Under the pieces are notes generated by a model, which saw only the letters and a list, made by a program, of their open reading frames with translations, was not told where the DNA came from and ran no database searches. The position numbers were made by a program, and so were the translations under genes. Shown one piece after another: positions 35,668 to 47,326 of a DNA stretch of 64,000 nucleotides. Within the stretch, counting starts at the first letter, position 1; every line of letters starts with the position of its first letter. Where the stretch lies: positions 935,648-999,647 of the forward strand of contig NW_006763144.1 in assembly GCF_000264905.1 (NCBI RefSeq), written 5' to 3'. Origin of the DNA: Stereum hirsutum FP-91666 SS1. Its lineage: Eukaryota > Basidiomycota > Agaricomycetes > Russulales > Stereaceae.

Positions 35668-37568
35668 CTAGCGCCTGTCTTTTTCCACGTATTTCTCTTC
35701 ATAAATTTCATCCTCATCCTCAACCTCAGGAAAGCGACAGCCAACTTGCACTTTACCACCTTTCTCGACCACAGCATAGTACATCCCCTTCAATCCTGGG
35801 CCAGGCTTCGCGGCCCACGGATGTTGCACCATACCACACGACATCGACCCCAGACCATCGCGTTCTTCGGAAAGAGGGTTGAGTCCGAGTTCGGATGGTG
35901 TCAAAAGGTTCTTCACTGGGGTTCCGTATCGTGACAGGCCACGGGTGCCCAACGATAGCTCGAATACCTCATCGTTCAACATGGTGGTAAAGAAAGCACT
36001 GGTCAGTCGTGACCTTGCGGCCGCCTCTCCGTCTGATGCATCGCGTTCAGAGATGGCGAGCAAGGGCCAGCCGTTGACATACACGTCGCGCACGATATCT
36101 ATCGATGCTTGTTTGGTGCGAGGAGACAAGCTGGCGAAGATGTAGCGTGCATCGACATCTGTGATGTAAGAAGCGATCTTGATGAGGATTTCAGAAGGGA
36201 GGGTGTCGAGGATGCCGGCGTTCGTGAAGAGGGTTTCAGGACTCGTATCCTCGGTGCTGAAAGCTAGACGTCCCACCGCATCTGGGTCGGGCAGGTATGA
36301 TAGACGGCCAAGGGCCGTGATACCCGGGGTCGATGGAGATGTGGCGTACCAGGATGGCAGGAATGGGAGAGCGTGGGTGTGGGTTACTGTGAATGCCGCA
36401 TCTGCGCTAGAATTACGGTCTATGCGGACGATGGCGAGGTGATAGCCAGAGAAGATGATGGAATATAAGACATCTGGACCTGTATTATCAGGTTTCTCGA
36501 GCATGGCCTTGTTACAGACCTCGACGACAGCAGCACGTAACGTCTCGTCGTCGTCAATGTGGAGATGCATGTGCAGGAAGACGTCTCGTCTGAGCCAGTT
36601 ATCGACCTCGAGCCTTTTCTTGTCTTGCTGCGCTTCCTCGTCGTAGTTCGCGAAGGACATGGGATACATAGCCCAGAGCATCATATCTCTCATGACAGAG
36701 AGTATGCGCGAATCGGGGCCATCTGAATCGCCCACCTCGTCGACGTGGCTATACGTCTCCAGCTCCTTAAAGTCGTGACCCGACCTATACGAGCCTATCT
36801 CTACGCCCACCATGACCTCCAGAACTCGGATCCTGACTCCCTCTAGGTGGGACAAACCAGAGGCTACACCAAGAAGATCATGAACCGCCTCGGATCCTAC
36901 CATAACAGGAGCTTGTCCACTGCTCAACTGCGCGTATTCATCCACAACGGACGTCTCAACCGCGCGCGGGGTAGCTTTCCGGTTATAACGATACTGCTCG
37001 GGGGTATCCGAGGTACAAGCACGATGCCCGTAACTATCTTGCCCGATCGAAGTGATAAAGATGTCCCGGCTAGGGGGCATGTTGTCGAGGCGGAACAGCG
37101 GGAAAGTGTCGACGTGGAAGACGAGCCTATCGAAGTCGAGCTCGTAGACCCATTCGATGAAGAGGGTGTTGGTCGGCTGGATGGCGGATATGGTATAGTC
37201 GCCCATTTCGTTCAAGCGGGTGAATCCGTGCTTCATCATGACCTTGCGTAAGGTCGCATCGTCTGCGTCTTCGGAAAGCTAGAATACAACATCGAAGTGA
37301 AAGCAAACGTCAGTGTCACATCCTATGCCTATATATGAGAAACATAGGGAATGAAAATGCTGACCTTCAGACGTTTCTTCATCTCAGTTATGAAAGCATT
37401 CAGCCGTGCTCTCTCACGCTTGATGTATTTTTCGAGTTTTTCAGGATCATTACGAGGTATCCGAGCATGCAGCATCGCGCCGAGACATCTTGGATAGCTG
37501 TCGCAGTGGTTATAGACATAGAAGTAGAGTCTCTTGTACCTGTAGACGATATATCCTCGAGTCCCCAT
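35668..37568 (-). CDS. F-box-like protein with N-terminal GTRGY domain
   Basis: About 605 residues in two exons. The start at 37568 gives MGTRGYIVYRYKRLYFYVYN followed by HCDSYPRCLG, a short N-terminal module found in uncharacterised fungal proteins. After a basic helix (RERARLNAFITEMKKRLK) an intron leads to the second exon (LSEDADDATLRKVMMKHGF). Near residue 420, GILDTLPSEILIKIASYITD followed by VDARYIFASLSPRTKQ fits an F-box, so the protein may be an SCF substrate adaptor. The remainder has no repeats or catalytic motif that I recognise; the C-terminus is acidic (VEDEDEIYEEKYVEKDRR). It ends at 35668 and converges on TRM11. The gene itself is secure; its function is a guess from the F-box. 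Confidence 0.72.
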
Positions 37569-38154
37569 GATTGAAGTCGTTCGGGAACTGGACGGAGGTG
37601 GGTGGCGAGAGGTGGTCACTGAGGTACTGGGATCGCAGGCGTGACGGGACGCCTTTATAAGTCATAACAAGCGAAGTTTCGGAGCCAGAGATGGCACATT
37701 CCACGGGAGTCATACTGACCGGTGGCGTACAACCTGGATGATATCAGTAGACGTAACAAAACGAAAACGAGGAATTCGCGTTCAGAAGCTTCACATATGG
37801 GCGTAGCGAGGCGATGCAGACGCGAGACAACACGATGCAGCGTACCAGGCGAGTCGCGCTGAAGCCTGCCCAACGTAGTAAGATAGGATATGTCACAAAC
37901 AAGGTATAAGATCAGGAGAGGTTGTATGTCCACAAAGAAAGAGCGACGGATCGAACAGATAACACAGATAACATGGATGATGTACAGATCGAAACACACA
38001 CCGAGCAGTCTGGATCAATAAGTAACGTACAGACAGCACGCACCATCACCTCATCCCTACATCTCACCAAATCGCCCTACGAGAATCATACACACACCCA
38101 ATGTCCGAACACCGAGAATACACGCACCCGTTATCCACCTGACCCAAACGCTTC
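37569..38154. other. spacer, no gene seen
   Basis: 586 bp between the F-box gene start and the MFS transporter stop, both on the minus strand. Only short frames are present. Confidence 0.5.
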
Positions 38155-40679
38155 TCACTTTGCCTCCTCACTTCCCGCACTCGTCATCGCAATGCCCACC
38201 TCGGCACCATCCTCCGCCTGCGCTCTATGCACTTCTTCATCCTTGACTCGTCTGGCCTGGTGTCCATTAATGAAGAAAATGAGGCCAGATGTGGCGAGAG
38301 CGAAGACTCCGTTAAAGATGATCGCTTTGCGCATGTTCAGGGGTGGGTTGGCGGTAGAGGGTGCTCTGAGAGAGTCCTGGGCTGGATAATCGACAGTGAA
38401 AGGTGGTGAAGATGTGATTATCAACGTGACTGTACGGTGGGTAAACAGAAAGAGTATTTTTTTGGGAGAACTTACCAAGGACAAAGATGACGCAAAAAAG
38501 ATTGCCGCTGTGAAAGTCTAGTGAGTAGAACGAACGGTGTGAGAGCCGATGTATAGACGTACAAGAACCACAGGATAGCTGCACTTCCGTCCGCGTTCCT
38601 CGTCAGCTCGCATCCCAATTCAAGTGCTACAGGCAGTAACGAGATTGAAGCTGCACCAATGACGATCAGGACGGCAAATATTCCGCCTGTGTCATTTGGC
38701 CTCACTATTAGAGGGGAAATAAATAAACAAAAAGCGTTGATAGGATTTGGGGTCAGTGAGAAGAACAGAGGAATTGAGCGCAGGTGGAGCTTACCAGCCC
38801 AAATAAGCGACAACCAGGACGCCCCGATGAGAGGACAAAGTATGCGAAGCGTGATGGAGAGATGATGCGTCAGGACTCGGTCAAAGAGAGGCGCGGTGGC
38901 GATGGCTGCGACGATTCCTGCAATTAAAAGTGCAGCCCCCATAATCCCTGTAATATCATCTGAATATCCCACGGGAGCCTACGGAATCAGCAATACGAAC
39001 CAAAAGTGAGTATAGAACTTTGTGTCAGCGATGTCATAGTGTATAGCGTACCATCCACTCCGCACTGAGAACAGAGAACGTATTGATGCTGCACACAAGA
39101 CAAGGCCAAGTGTTGAGTTTTAACACTCGATTGTAAGCGTGAACCGAACTCACGCAGCAAGGAAAACAGAAAAACAGGTTACCAGGATGACGAAATCAAG
39201 TCGTTCGCGTATCGTCATATATGCCTCCTCGGGACAAGGCCGGCCAAGCATCGCGTTAAGAAGGGAAAGGATAGACGGTGAAGGCCGTGAGCCGGCAAAA
39301 GCTATATAAGGAGCAAGGCGACAGAACGAAGTCAGAGGTGCCCGAGAAAATTCTCCACGTTTGATGGAAGGATAAATGGACATGCGTACTTGGAGGTACT
39401 GGCGGAGCCTCGAAGATCATGAAGACGACGGGAATGACGGCTGTACAGATTATTGCCAGCACTAGGATCTGCGGTACAAAGAAATCATTTGTTCTGGGAC
39501 CCTTTATGAGATTCACAACGGTAGAAACGAACTGATTGCCTGGTGTCGCCTACTGAAGGAGATAGAAGCTGTCCCAGAGCACCTCCAATGGGGTTCGCTG
39601 TCGATCAATAACGAACTCATTAATCTTTCGGAGAATGCATGGGGGTAATCAACGCGAAAGGTGGAGTACCTATCGAAATAATCATGGTAGCCGTAGTCCG
39701 TCCCTTCAGGTCGAACCACACCTCAGAGTACTTGGGTGCTGAAAGATAGAGGAAATCACGAGGTCAGAAGCACGACCGCATCAATCACATCTTCTAACAG
39801 TACCTAGTACTTGAAACACCGGGGTAGAGATAGCCGATAGAGCCTACGAGAAATATTCGTGAGATATTCTAACCAGCTGTCCACTGATAGAGACACACCT
39901 GTCCGATAATTAACAGCGCATAAGCACCGTTCATAGGGAGCGAGTGTGCAGTGCCTGCATAGCGAACCCAAGCCGAGACCAAGAGACCACCACATGCAAT
40001 ATAACACTATATTAAACCAAGAAAGGGTCACGTCGGCGAGAATTTCAACGAGATAGAGATAGATGATAGACGTACACAAACACGAATGCCATACCGCGAA
40101 CATATCATAGGCGTGAAGACCGTGACGGGGAGATACATACATGCGATGATGTTGCCCAACCAATTAACTTGCGTCAGGGTGAACCCAAACTCATCGACCA
40201 CTGTCAGCGCAACCCATCAACAGAGAGACGGTTCGGGTTAGCACGATGGGTATGTAGAGTAGAAGAGCCATGGACATTGTTGCACGCACCATTGTTAGAT
40301 ATAGGTCCGAACCATGGCCAACTCATACTCGCGACAGCCTCCAGGATGAACTGAACAACCCGCCGATCGCAAGCCACCGCCAATCCCATGGGACCCAAGA
40401 CCAAAGCGCGCACAGATTGAACACCACACACCTAACTTCAAGAGCGGAAAGACGTACCATTGCGAACACACCGAACCACCGTCGTCTGTACATTCGATAC
40501 GGACCTGTTCGTGCCGAGTCCAAATCCAACGTACTTCCATCCTGAACAGAAGGCAGAACCTCTACCATCTCTCCCTCTTTCTTCCCGTCGTATGACGCTG
40601 ATCGATGTTCACCGCTCGATGATGTTGAAGGTACAGCAGGGCCTGCACCTGAATCAGACTCTGAAACGGCGCCGCCCAT
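38155..40679 (-). CDS. MFS transporter, SLC49 (FLVCR/DIRC2)-like
   Basis: Twelve-helix major-facilitator protein resembling the SLC49 branch, whose animal members move haem or small organic solutes; the fungal substrate is unknown. The start at 40679 (MGGAVSESDSGAGPAVPSTS) gives a Ser-rich cytosolic tail, then YRMYRRRWFGVFAM at the first helix, the WPWFGPISNN loop, and VDEFGFTLTQVNWLGNIIAC. The last third shows GYSDDITGIMGAALLIAGIV, FDRVLTHHLSITLRILCPLI and LLPVALELGCELTRNADGSA; ELGCELT matches the conserved ExGxExT-type motif of this family. The final helix is followed by GHQARRVKDEEVHRAQAEDG, ending at 38155. Around ten short introns split the gene and the exact joins are uncertain, but the order of family motifs is complete. 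Confidence 0.82.
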
Positions 40680-41432
40680 CGTGTAAAGATGCGAAAATAG
40701 GCTGGTTCGAGGACTCTGCCAGCCGAGTCGTGGGTGGGAGAGATAAAGACACTGGGTGCGAAAGGGGGATATATTATATACAATCAGGTGCTTGGTGTCC
40801 TTCAGCGATGCATGCGACAGACGAACTTGGCAAGCGCTTCTCAGCACTCTGCGTTTCTGTGCCTGTGCAAAGGAAGTGAACGACCCTTCCTGAAAATCTT
40901 GCTGATAGGATTATCTTGGCTCGGGTAGTCCCGTGGATGGATAGATACCGTGGAGTTGTGCCCCTGCCCGATAGGGTCAGGATATGGCGGGTACGGGTAC
41001 GTCGATGGGTAAACCCACAGGTTGACTGCGGGTAGGTTTCTCATTACCATGATCATCATATGGGATGCATATCCTGAACAGCATTCTCGTTACTCACCGT
41101 GGGGATGAGTACTACTTGTTGTCTTCTCCAAGTTCACTTGGTGGTCTTCAAGTTGCTGTGCCCCATCTCCTTCTCGATCATCTTGGTAGTAGCAATGCTA
41201 TGTAACATCGCGAATGAGCGAAGTACCCAACCATGAGCCCACGATCATCGGGGTCTTGAAGGCATGTCTTTCTCGGGGGAGCCGTTGAATGACAGGTTAA
41301 AAGAGACATGTTGTTTACGACTAGCGATAATAACAGCTTGGGAGATTACGCTCTTGATCAAAACAACAAGAAACCGTCTAAACATACAACCATCCCATTT
41401 TTAGCTGTGTAGAAGGACATCACTTCAAGCCA
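40680..41432. other. spacer, no gene seen
   Basis: 753 bp upstream of the MFS gene and downstream of the SDR stop. Short frames only; presumably the transporter promoter. Confidence 0.45.
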
Positions 41433-42458
41433 TCAACCCTGCACAAACTCGTGCAACCTCTCCTTCTCCACATCTGTCGAACTCCAAACTGGCTCCATCA
41501 CATTCACGTTCTCCTCGATCGACTTCAGCTTCTTCAACATCCTCGCTCCACAATCCGGGCCCAACGGTACCCTGATCCCGCTACGCTTCTCCATCAGGCC
41601 CTTCGCCAAACCCGTGTCACTCACTACTTCGTACATCCTCGCAGCAGCTTTATCGTTGTCTCCGACCTGGCCTTGTTCGACATGCAGCTGATGGTATCTA
41701 TTTACGGAATTGTATCCCTGAGAGGGTAGCGTGTAAATTCCGAGGGAACGCTCCGATGCAGGCTGAGTCTCTCTCGCTCGAGAGAGGAAGTTGGTTGGGA
41801 AAAATCCAGGGGTGATGATGCGGACTTGGATTCCGAATGGTGCGACCTCTGGTGCGAGCGCTTCGGAGAACGCATCGAGGGCTGCTTTCGTGCCGTTGTA
41901 GGCACCGAAGACGGGACCGCCTGCGAAACCGGCGATGGAGGAGACGTTGAGGATTTGGCCTGATTTTTGGGCGCGGAAGGAGGGGAGGAGAGCTTGGATG
42001 AGCGTGATGGGTCCGAAGACGTTGGTCTGGAATTGGGCTTGTATGTCGGTAGGGCTATGAAAGGTTCGTTAGAGTTGTCTATTGCGGGGACGGCTGGAAC
42101 CAATAGAAGGCATACCTCAGCTCCTCGATGGGTCCTGACAAGCAGTAACCAGCATTGTTGACCAAGACGTCGATGTGCCCATAAGCACTTAGCACCTTCT
42201 TCACAGCCGAGTGGATCTCAGCTGCAGGAGCGTTGAGGTCCAAGGGAAGCGCGTGGGCGTCCTTGATCGACGCGGGAATTTTCGAGATATCTCGCGCGGC
42301 AGCGATGACCTGCGTGTAGAATAACACAGTGAGTATCGCGCCATGCACTAACGTCGAGTCGTTAGACTCACCTTGTCGCCTTGAGAAAGGACGTAGCGAG
42401 TGAGGGCAAGACCTAAGCCAGAGTTGGAGCCAGTAATGAGCCAGACACGAGGAGACAT
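41433..42458 (-). CDS. short-chain dehydrogenase/reductase (classical SDR)
   Basis: NAD(P)H-dependent oxidoreductase of unknown substrate. The start at 42458 (MSPRVWLITGSNSGLGLALT) carries the TGxxxGxG cofactor loop. Next come VIAAARDISKIP, the acidic LPLDLNAPA turn, HIDVLVNNAGYCLSGPIEEL (NNAG), FQTNVFGPITLIQALLPSF, ILNVSSIAGFAGGPVFGAYN (catalytic Ser) and the active-site YNGTK (YxxxK). Then VRIITPGFFPTNFLSRERL follows. The C-terminal exon (ARMYEVVSDTGLAKGLMEKR, RVPLGPDCGARMLKKLKSIE) ends at 41433. Three introns are inferred. About 290 residues, a normal size. It is divergent from the WBP4-like gene over 503 bp. Confidence 0.9.
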
Positions 42459-42961
42459 GACAGTTTATGAGGATCAATAGGATATGCTTGAGCACAGATG
42501 TAGAATGAGATGCCTCCTGAGAGCAGTTCATGGGTCGTATTTATTGCATCCAGCCGCCACAAATACGAGTGGATTGAACCCACATCTTGTGGGCCGAAAC
42601 ACAGCCAGGTACAAGTTTATGCCGCTGAACCAGCAGCAAAAGTAAGCTGAAGCATTCGAGAATCCTTCGAACAGAGCATATGATCGTCCAAGCGGTTACA
42701 GTGGCTGACAACGTCGAGGATGAATCAGAAGAGGAGGTGGCCCACTTCGGTTCCGTCGATGTGTTTGAAGTTGCGGGCTCTGGGCGTCTATCTTATCTTA
42801 TCTTATCCGCCACGTGGAGGTACGTCGACGGAATCTCCCCGCCACTTCGTTGGCCGGGCGCACTCCCTTGGCACTCCCTCCATCTCGTCTAATTCATCAT
42901 TATCACTGCTGGGCCACCTCAAGAATTAACATACCAATACCTTCACTGAGTGCTCATCACG
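42459..42961. promoter_or_regulatory. bidirectional region between SDR and WBP4-like genes
   Basis: 503 bp between divergent start codons. It contains a triple GATA-type motif (listed separately) and a tRNA-like string near 42550-42640 that does not fold properly. Confidence 0.5.
42789..42807 (-). promoter_or_regulatory. three tandem GATAAG motifs
   Basis: The minus strand reads GATAAGATAAGATAAGATA, giving three to four overlapping HGATAR-type sites for fungal GATA factors (nitrogen, iron or light regulators), 155 bp upstream of the WBP4-like ATG and about 330 bp from the SDR ATG. Confidence 0.5.
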
Positions 42962-44166
42962 ATGAGCGAATACTGGGTCTCCAAGAAACGCTACTTCTGC
43001 AAATACTGTGACATCTACATCACAGACGATGCCCCCTCCCGTCAGCAGCACGAGAATGGTCTACGACATCAGGGTAACAAGGAACGGTTCGTCCGAAATA
43101 TCTACAAGACTGGAGAGAAACGGAAGAAGGATGCAGAGGAAGAGAAAAGGGAGATGGCCAGGATTGAAGCCGTACGTCCCATTCTTTTCATCTGTTCACA
43201 ATTCCAGTACTGCATCATCACATTTTATTATACTGACTCAGTCTTGGTTTTTGATTGTCACAGGCCGCACAAGCAGCATATACAGAGGACATAGGAGCAG
43301 GGCATGCCAAAGCCTCAAAACCCCAATCCCAAACTCCTCCACCAGTCGCCTCATCCAGCAAGAAACCACCACCTCCCAAACCCACTTCCAAATACGAGAA
43401 CTATACCACCGCGGAATCACTAGGGTACACAGATCCCGATCTCGAGCGCGCCCTTGCCGAAGCCGAACGACGACGAACTCAGGGCGTAGTCGGTGACTGG
43501 GAGGTTGTGGCGACAGTTGAGCGACCGAGCGCTGAGTCTGCTGAGGCAAGCGCCGAGGAACGTGGAGATGGAGGCGTTGCCGGTGAAATTAAAACGGAAG
43601 AAGGGGTTGTGGGTGCTGAAGCTGAGGGGAGCAGGAAGAGACCAGCTGAAGCGCCGTTAGAAGACGAGGAAGACGGAAGAGGTTGGAAGCTGAGGAAGAA
43701 GACCGTTGGGCCTGGTTTAGGCGAGATTTACGATCCTGGCCTCATTCCTATCAAGCTCAAACCAAAGAAGGAAGAAAATGGTGGGGCTGCTTCGTTGGTT
43801 CCTCTGAGGATATTAGGTGCTGGCGTGATAGGGGCTGCTGCAGGATCGAATGGGAGTATGCCACAGGCGAGCGCGAAACCGACGTGGGCCCCGACGAAGT
43901 GGAAGAAGGCCGGAGAGGAAGAAGAGACACATGAGTCTGCCTCTGTTGCCCAGGCGGTCGGTGCAGATTCAAATAGACCAGATGGCGTGGAGCAAGAGCT
44001 GGGGGGGCCGTCTTCCTTACTTGAGGTGAAGCAGGAGGAGTCATCAGTAGGTGTGAAGCTTGAGGGCGATGGGCCACCCGCGGAACTCTCGAGTGGCGGA
44101 AGTTTGTTCAAGAAGAGACGGGCGCCTGTTGGCGGCGGAGCTGGTAGTCGTGGAAGGCGGTTCTGA
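42962..44166 (+). CDS. WBP4/FBP21-like splicing protein with U1-type zinc finger
   Basis: The start at 42962 opens with a matrin/U1-type C2H2 finger: MSEYWVSKKRYFCKYCDIYI, then RQQHENGLRHQGNKERFV, with Cys13, Cys16 and two later His as zinc ligands. This is followed by a basic coiled helix (KTGEKRKKDAEEEKREMARI), and after one intron (from 43173) by proline-rich PPPVASSSKKPPPPKPTSKY. A TAESLGYTDPDLERALAEAE block and a Glu/Ala-rich acidic middle follow, then LFKKRRAPVGGGAGSRGRRF at the end. Animal WBP4 has two WW domains; I see none here, so this is the short fungal form. About 370 residues. Likely a spliceosomal B-complex accessory protein, by family knowledge. Confidence 0.78.
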
Positions 44167-44487
44167 AGCTCTTCTTGTGCTTACTTCTGCTACCGTATAT
44201 GAACATCCTTGGTATGCTTCTGTTATGAATCTACGATTGCTACTCTGACAAGTTTGACCAGCATGTGCCTGACGAAACGTTCCGTGGCACCCTCCCGATT
44301 CACTGCTATTTTGTTTTTGCTTTCACGGTGGGACTGATGCTTTATATGGTGCCTCGTACCAGATATGCCCAATGAGTCTAGGCGAACAGCCTCGTCAAGT
44401 CATTCGCAGATCACAGTATTGTCCCACAAGAACGCGTAACAGAAAGAAACAAATGATGTGCAAATTAGCACGAAAAGCTCCCCATAT
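44167..44487. other. convergent 3' region, no gene seen
   Basis: 321 bp between the WBP4-like stop and the stop of histidine-phosphatase-like copy 1. Only short frames; it should hold both 3' ends. Confidence 0.5.
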
Positions 44488-46589
44488 TTAACTGGTGCAT
44501 GCAGCGTAAAGATCTGAGCTCGTCCCGATGTAACTCTCGATATCTGAGGAGCGACATTTCGTGCATCAGCATATAGCACAGAGAAAATCCAGGGCACAGT
44601 GAAGGGAATGAACATACAATCGAGTACAGAGTCTACGGGAATCATGTCGAGAGTACCCAAAGGGGTGGAAGTCTGCATTGGCTCCCCGCCCCATAGGACA
44701 CGGAGGTACCAGCCATCCGTACTTGCATAGTGGTCGTGTATGGAATTCTTCTTGTATAGTTCGAACACAATCTCAGAGCCCCTATTGATCCACGAACAAA
44801 ATATCAGCATCAACGGCGATTCGAGATGACGGTGACTTAGGATTGAGCACGTACATCCCCGGCCAGACCATCTTCGAGATCTGGAAGAACCCAAGCAAAC
44901 AACTCATGGACTCGTCGTGGGCCACATTATGGAAGTACTTCATCTATAGTTGCAGCAGAGTCGGGTAATCATAGCTCATCCGTTAGATCTATTGGCGGAA
45001 TAGACGGTACCCAACGAAAAACATACCTGTCCACCCGCGATCTTTGCCTCTAGGTGGCCCTTCAGCTCTAAGATCCAGGCCCCATAGTGCAACGCCGAAT
45101 AAAGCGTTGAGTTCTGTGCGTCCCTGTAGTAGTACGAGTACTCCCAATTCCCGAGCCTGTAGACGGTATCGGCTTCGTCTTGTGTTACGCAGAGGGAGGT
45201 GTCGTTCACGGAACAGGGAAGGGTCTTGTCGTGACACTGCTTCGCGCTCATGTTGTCGTAGTAGCTGTAGAGAAGAAAAGGCGGCACAGTAGCGTGAGTT
45301 ATCAACGACTGATATTGGAAAGGAAGAAATGGTGATGATTAAGAGCAGCTGTGTCAGGAGACGTACTGGTCGAAACTGGTATGCCAATCGGCCGTATCGT
45401 TGGTCTCAATCCCGCTCACAGCATCTAACTTCTCATAAAGTCCCGCCGCCGCCGTCAAATGTCCCGTCCAGCTTGTATTATCCGTTTTGTAGTCCGTCAT
45501 GATCGTAACAGAGTTAGGGCAAGAATAAGCCGGTTCCAGAGAGTCGAAGCTGTCGGACTGGATCAGAACCTGAACAGGGGTTCCAACGGTGTCTGGGAAG
45601 AGACCGGCAACGACACCGCCAGCGACTTGAGAGGTGATCACGTTGTTCGTGACACCTGGATTAGGGAGAGAGAATATATTCATGAGCATGATCTGAGGAA
45701 AGGGGGAACGGATACGCACGGATGGCGACCGTCTCATAGTCAATGGAGGATGAGAGCCCAAGGAGTGGCGCGTAAACCGAGCGGAGGTCTGCCCCGTGCG
45801 TGTGCGAGTCGTCCACACCACCTGCTGACTCTTGAGGAAACTGACATCTACAAAGAGAGGGGCATGTAAGTGAACAAACTCGAACCTACGGAGATCAAAT
45901 TTACGTGGAGTTCGCAAATCCTGGTCCGATGGACGTGGTGAAGGGGTTAGCGTCGTTGTACGCAGCTTGCCACTGTACGACATGGAAAAACAAGTTAAAC
46001 CGGTTTCATCACTCCCTACGGAGATTATAACACACGGACCTGAATCACGGATACATCACGAGCTCCCTTGGGAGTCTTGGCCGTCCCATAGTAAACAGGA
46101 CCTGCCTCATCACAGCTCCAAGGAATATCTTCTGCGAAGAAAGTGTTGCTGGCGTATGGTGTACGTTTATGGTGTCTAAATCACCGATCGAAGGGTATCC
46201 TCATGAGCGATCACGTCGGGGACGCGAAGAGAAAGATCGTGCCTACCTGTGAATGACCTCCACATACTCCAGAGTGAACTCGTTGGAAGGAGCCGTATAC
46301 TCCTTCATGCGAACATGAGGCATGTTGCACCAGTTGTACTCGCCATAAATATCATCAGGGGTCGCAGACGAGTTGTATATGCCTAGTCAGAAAGGACGGA
46401 TGTGTTAGGAAAGTGAACACGAATGATTAAATAAAGAACCAGAGGCATACCAGGCGCGCCAGTCCCGTTCAATACGAACTCGATACTGTTGATGTTCGTG
46501 ATGTTGGGTGGGTAGTGCACGAGCCCACCGACAACGGCATGAGCCAAAGAAACGACAAGCGTGTTCGCGAGTTGGTTTTTGGGATACAT
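44488..46589 (-). CDS. histidine acid phosphatase-like secreted protein, copy 1
   Basis: Branch-2 histidine phosphatase fold (acid phosphatase/phytase clan), secreted. The start at 46589 (MYPKNQLANTLVVSLAHAVV) is a signal peptide. Joined exons give GEYNWCNMPHVRMKEYTAPS, FTLEYVEVIHR, then HHKRTPYASNTFFAEDIPWS. Next are GFANSTCQFPQ, DSHTHGADLRSVYAPLLGLS, NNVITSQVAGGVVAGLFPDT and EPAYSCPNSVTIMTDYKTDN, then MSAKQCHDKTLPCSVNDTSL, GAWILELKGHLEAKIAGGQ and the second catalytic block YFHNVAHDESMSCLLGFFQI. It ends with WYLRVLWGGEPMQTSTPLGT and DIESYIGTSSDLYAACTS (TAA at 44488). The family motif RHGxRxP is RHHKRTP here. Many potential N-glycosylation sites. At least nine exons. A paralogue lies at 55855-57938. 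Confidence 0.8.
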
Positions 46590-47326
46590 GGGCGGTTCGT
46601 AAGCTCGATGAAAGTTGTCCTATATAGGGAACCGTTCCTGGCGTCTCGGAATGACCACGAGCTCTTGGAGCGAGGGGTTGAGGCAGACCGGGCAAAGTAG
46701 CCAGTCATGAGGGTATGTTGTTTATATACGGCTGTGGACCTCGGTGGATGACATCCGTCCGCACCTTGGATAGGACGGCGGAACGCTAGGCATCTTGAGG
46801 AACACGAATGTCAAGAGTGAACATATGGTAATGAAATCAGGAAGAATAGTAGATGATACACGGCCTGCAGGCACCCTTCGATAAGGCTCGGAAATACATG
46901 GGTTTGAGATTTATATCGTCATATTTACGCGCCATTTGTGCTCTCAAATTGACCGCGTTTGACGTGGTATATGATAGGATCGCGGATTGCTGCATCACAC
47001 TGGCCCGTCGGTGCGGTGATCCGGCGGTCCAAACGCGTCGCGTGCGATCTTAAACTCCAAGGCGGCGGAAGCTGAACAGAATACAACAGCTCGCTGTGCG
47101 GAGGATGTGAGATGCTGAACAAAGCGCAGGGAAATAACCGCTTATCTTTCACGCGTCAAAGATCGATAGTGAGTGAATGGGGGTGATAGCAGGTGCGATG
47201 CAAAAGGTGAACCCGACAAATACGCAAGTCGTCAAATAATTACCTCTAAAAACAGATATGATACGTCCTCTCATCCTTCCCACAACATATTCAAAATGTC
47301 CGAGAAAAGGTGCACACGACAAGCAC
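46590..47326. other. promoter of histidine-phosphatase-like copy 1 and PAM16 3' end
   Basis: 737 bp. The part nearest the start codon is similar to the same place in copy 2 (cctggcgtctcg.aatgacca at 46637 and 57975; gacatccgtcc further upstream in both). It contains a TATA box at 46721-46728. No gene seen. Confidence 0.55.
46721..46728 (-). promoter_or_regulatory. TATA box of phosphatase-like copy 1
   Basis: TATATAAA on the minus strand, 132 bp upstream of the ATG at 46589. Copy 2 has TTATAAA at the equivalent distance (58061-58067, 123 bp upstream of 57938). Confidence 0.5.

Noticed and set aside
40323..40847. Longer N-terminus for the MFS transporter from an ATG at 40847
   Set aside because: The 56 extra residues have no transporter-like or tail-like character; the Met at 40679 begins the usual Ser/Gly-rich cytosolic tail.
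42550..42640. tRNA-like sequence on the minus strand (box A-like tggttcagcgg, box B-like gggttcaatcc, and wobble-pairing ends)
   Set aside because: The B-box string is one base short, nine extra bases separate the T-arm from the would-be acceptor strand, and the T-stem does not pair cleanly. At most a decayed tRNA-derived fragment.
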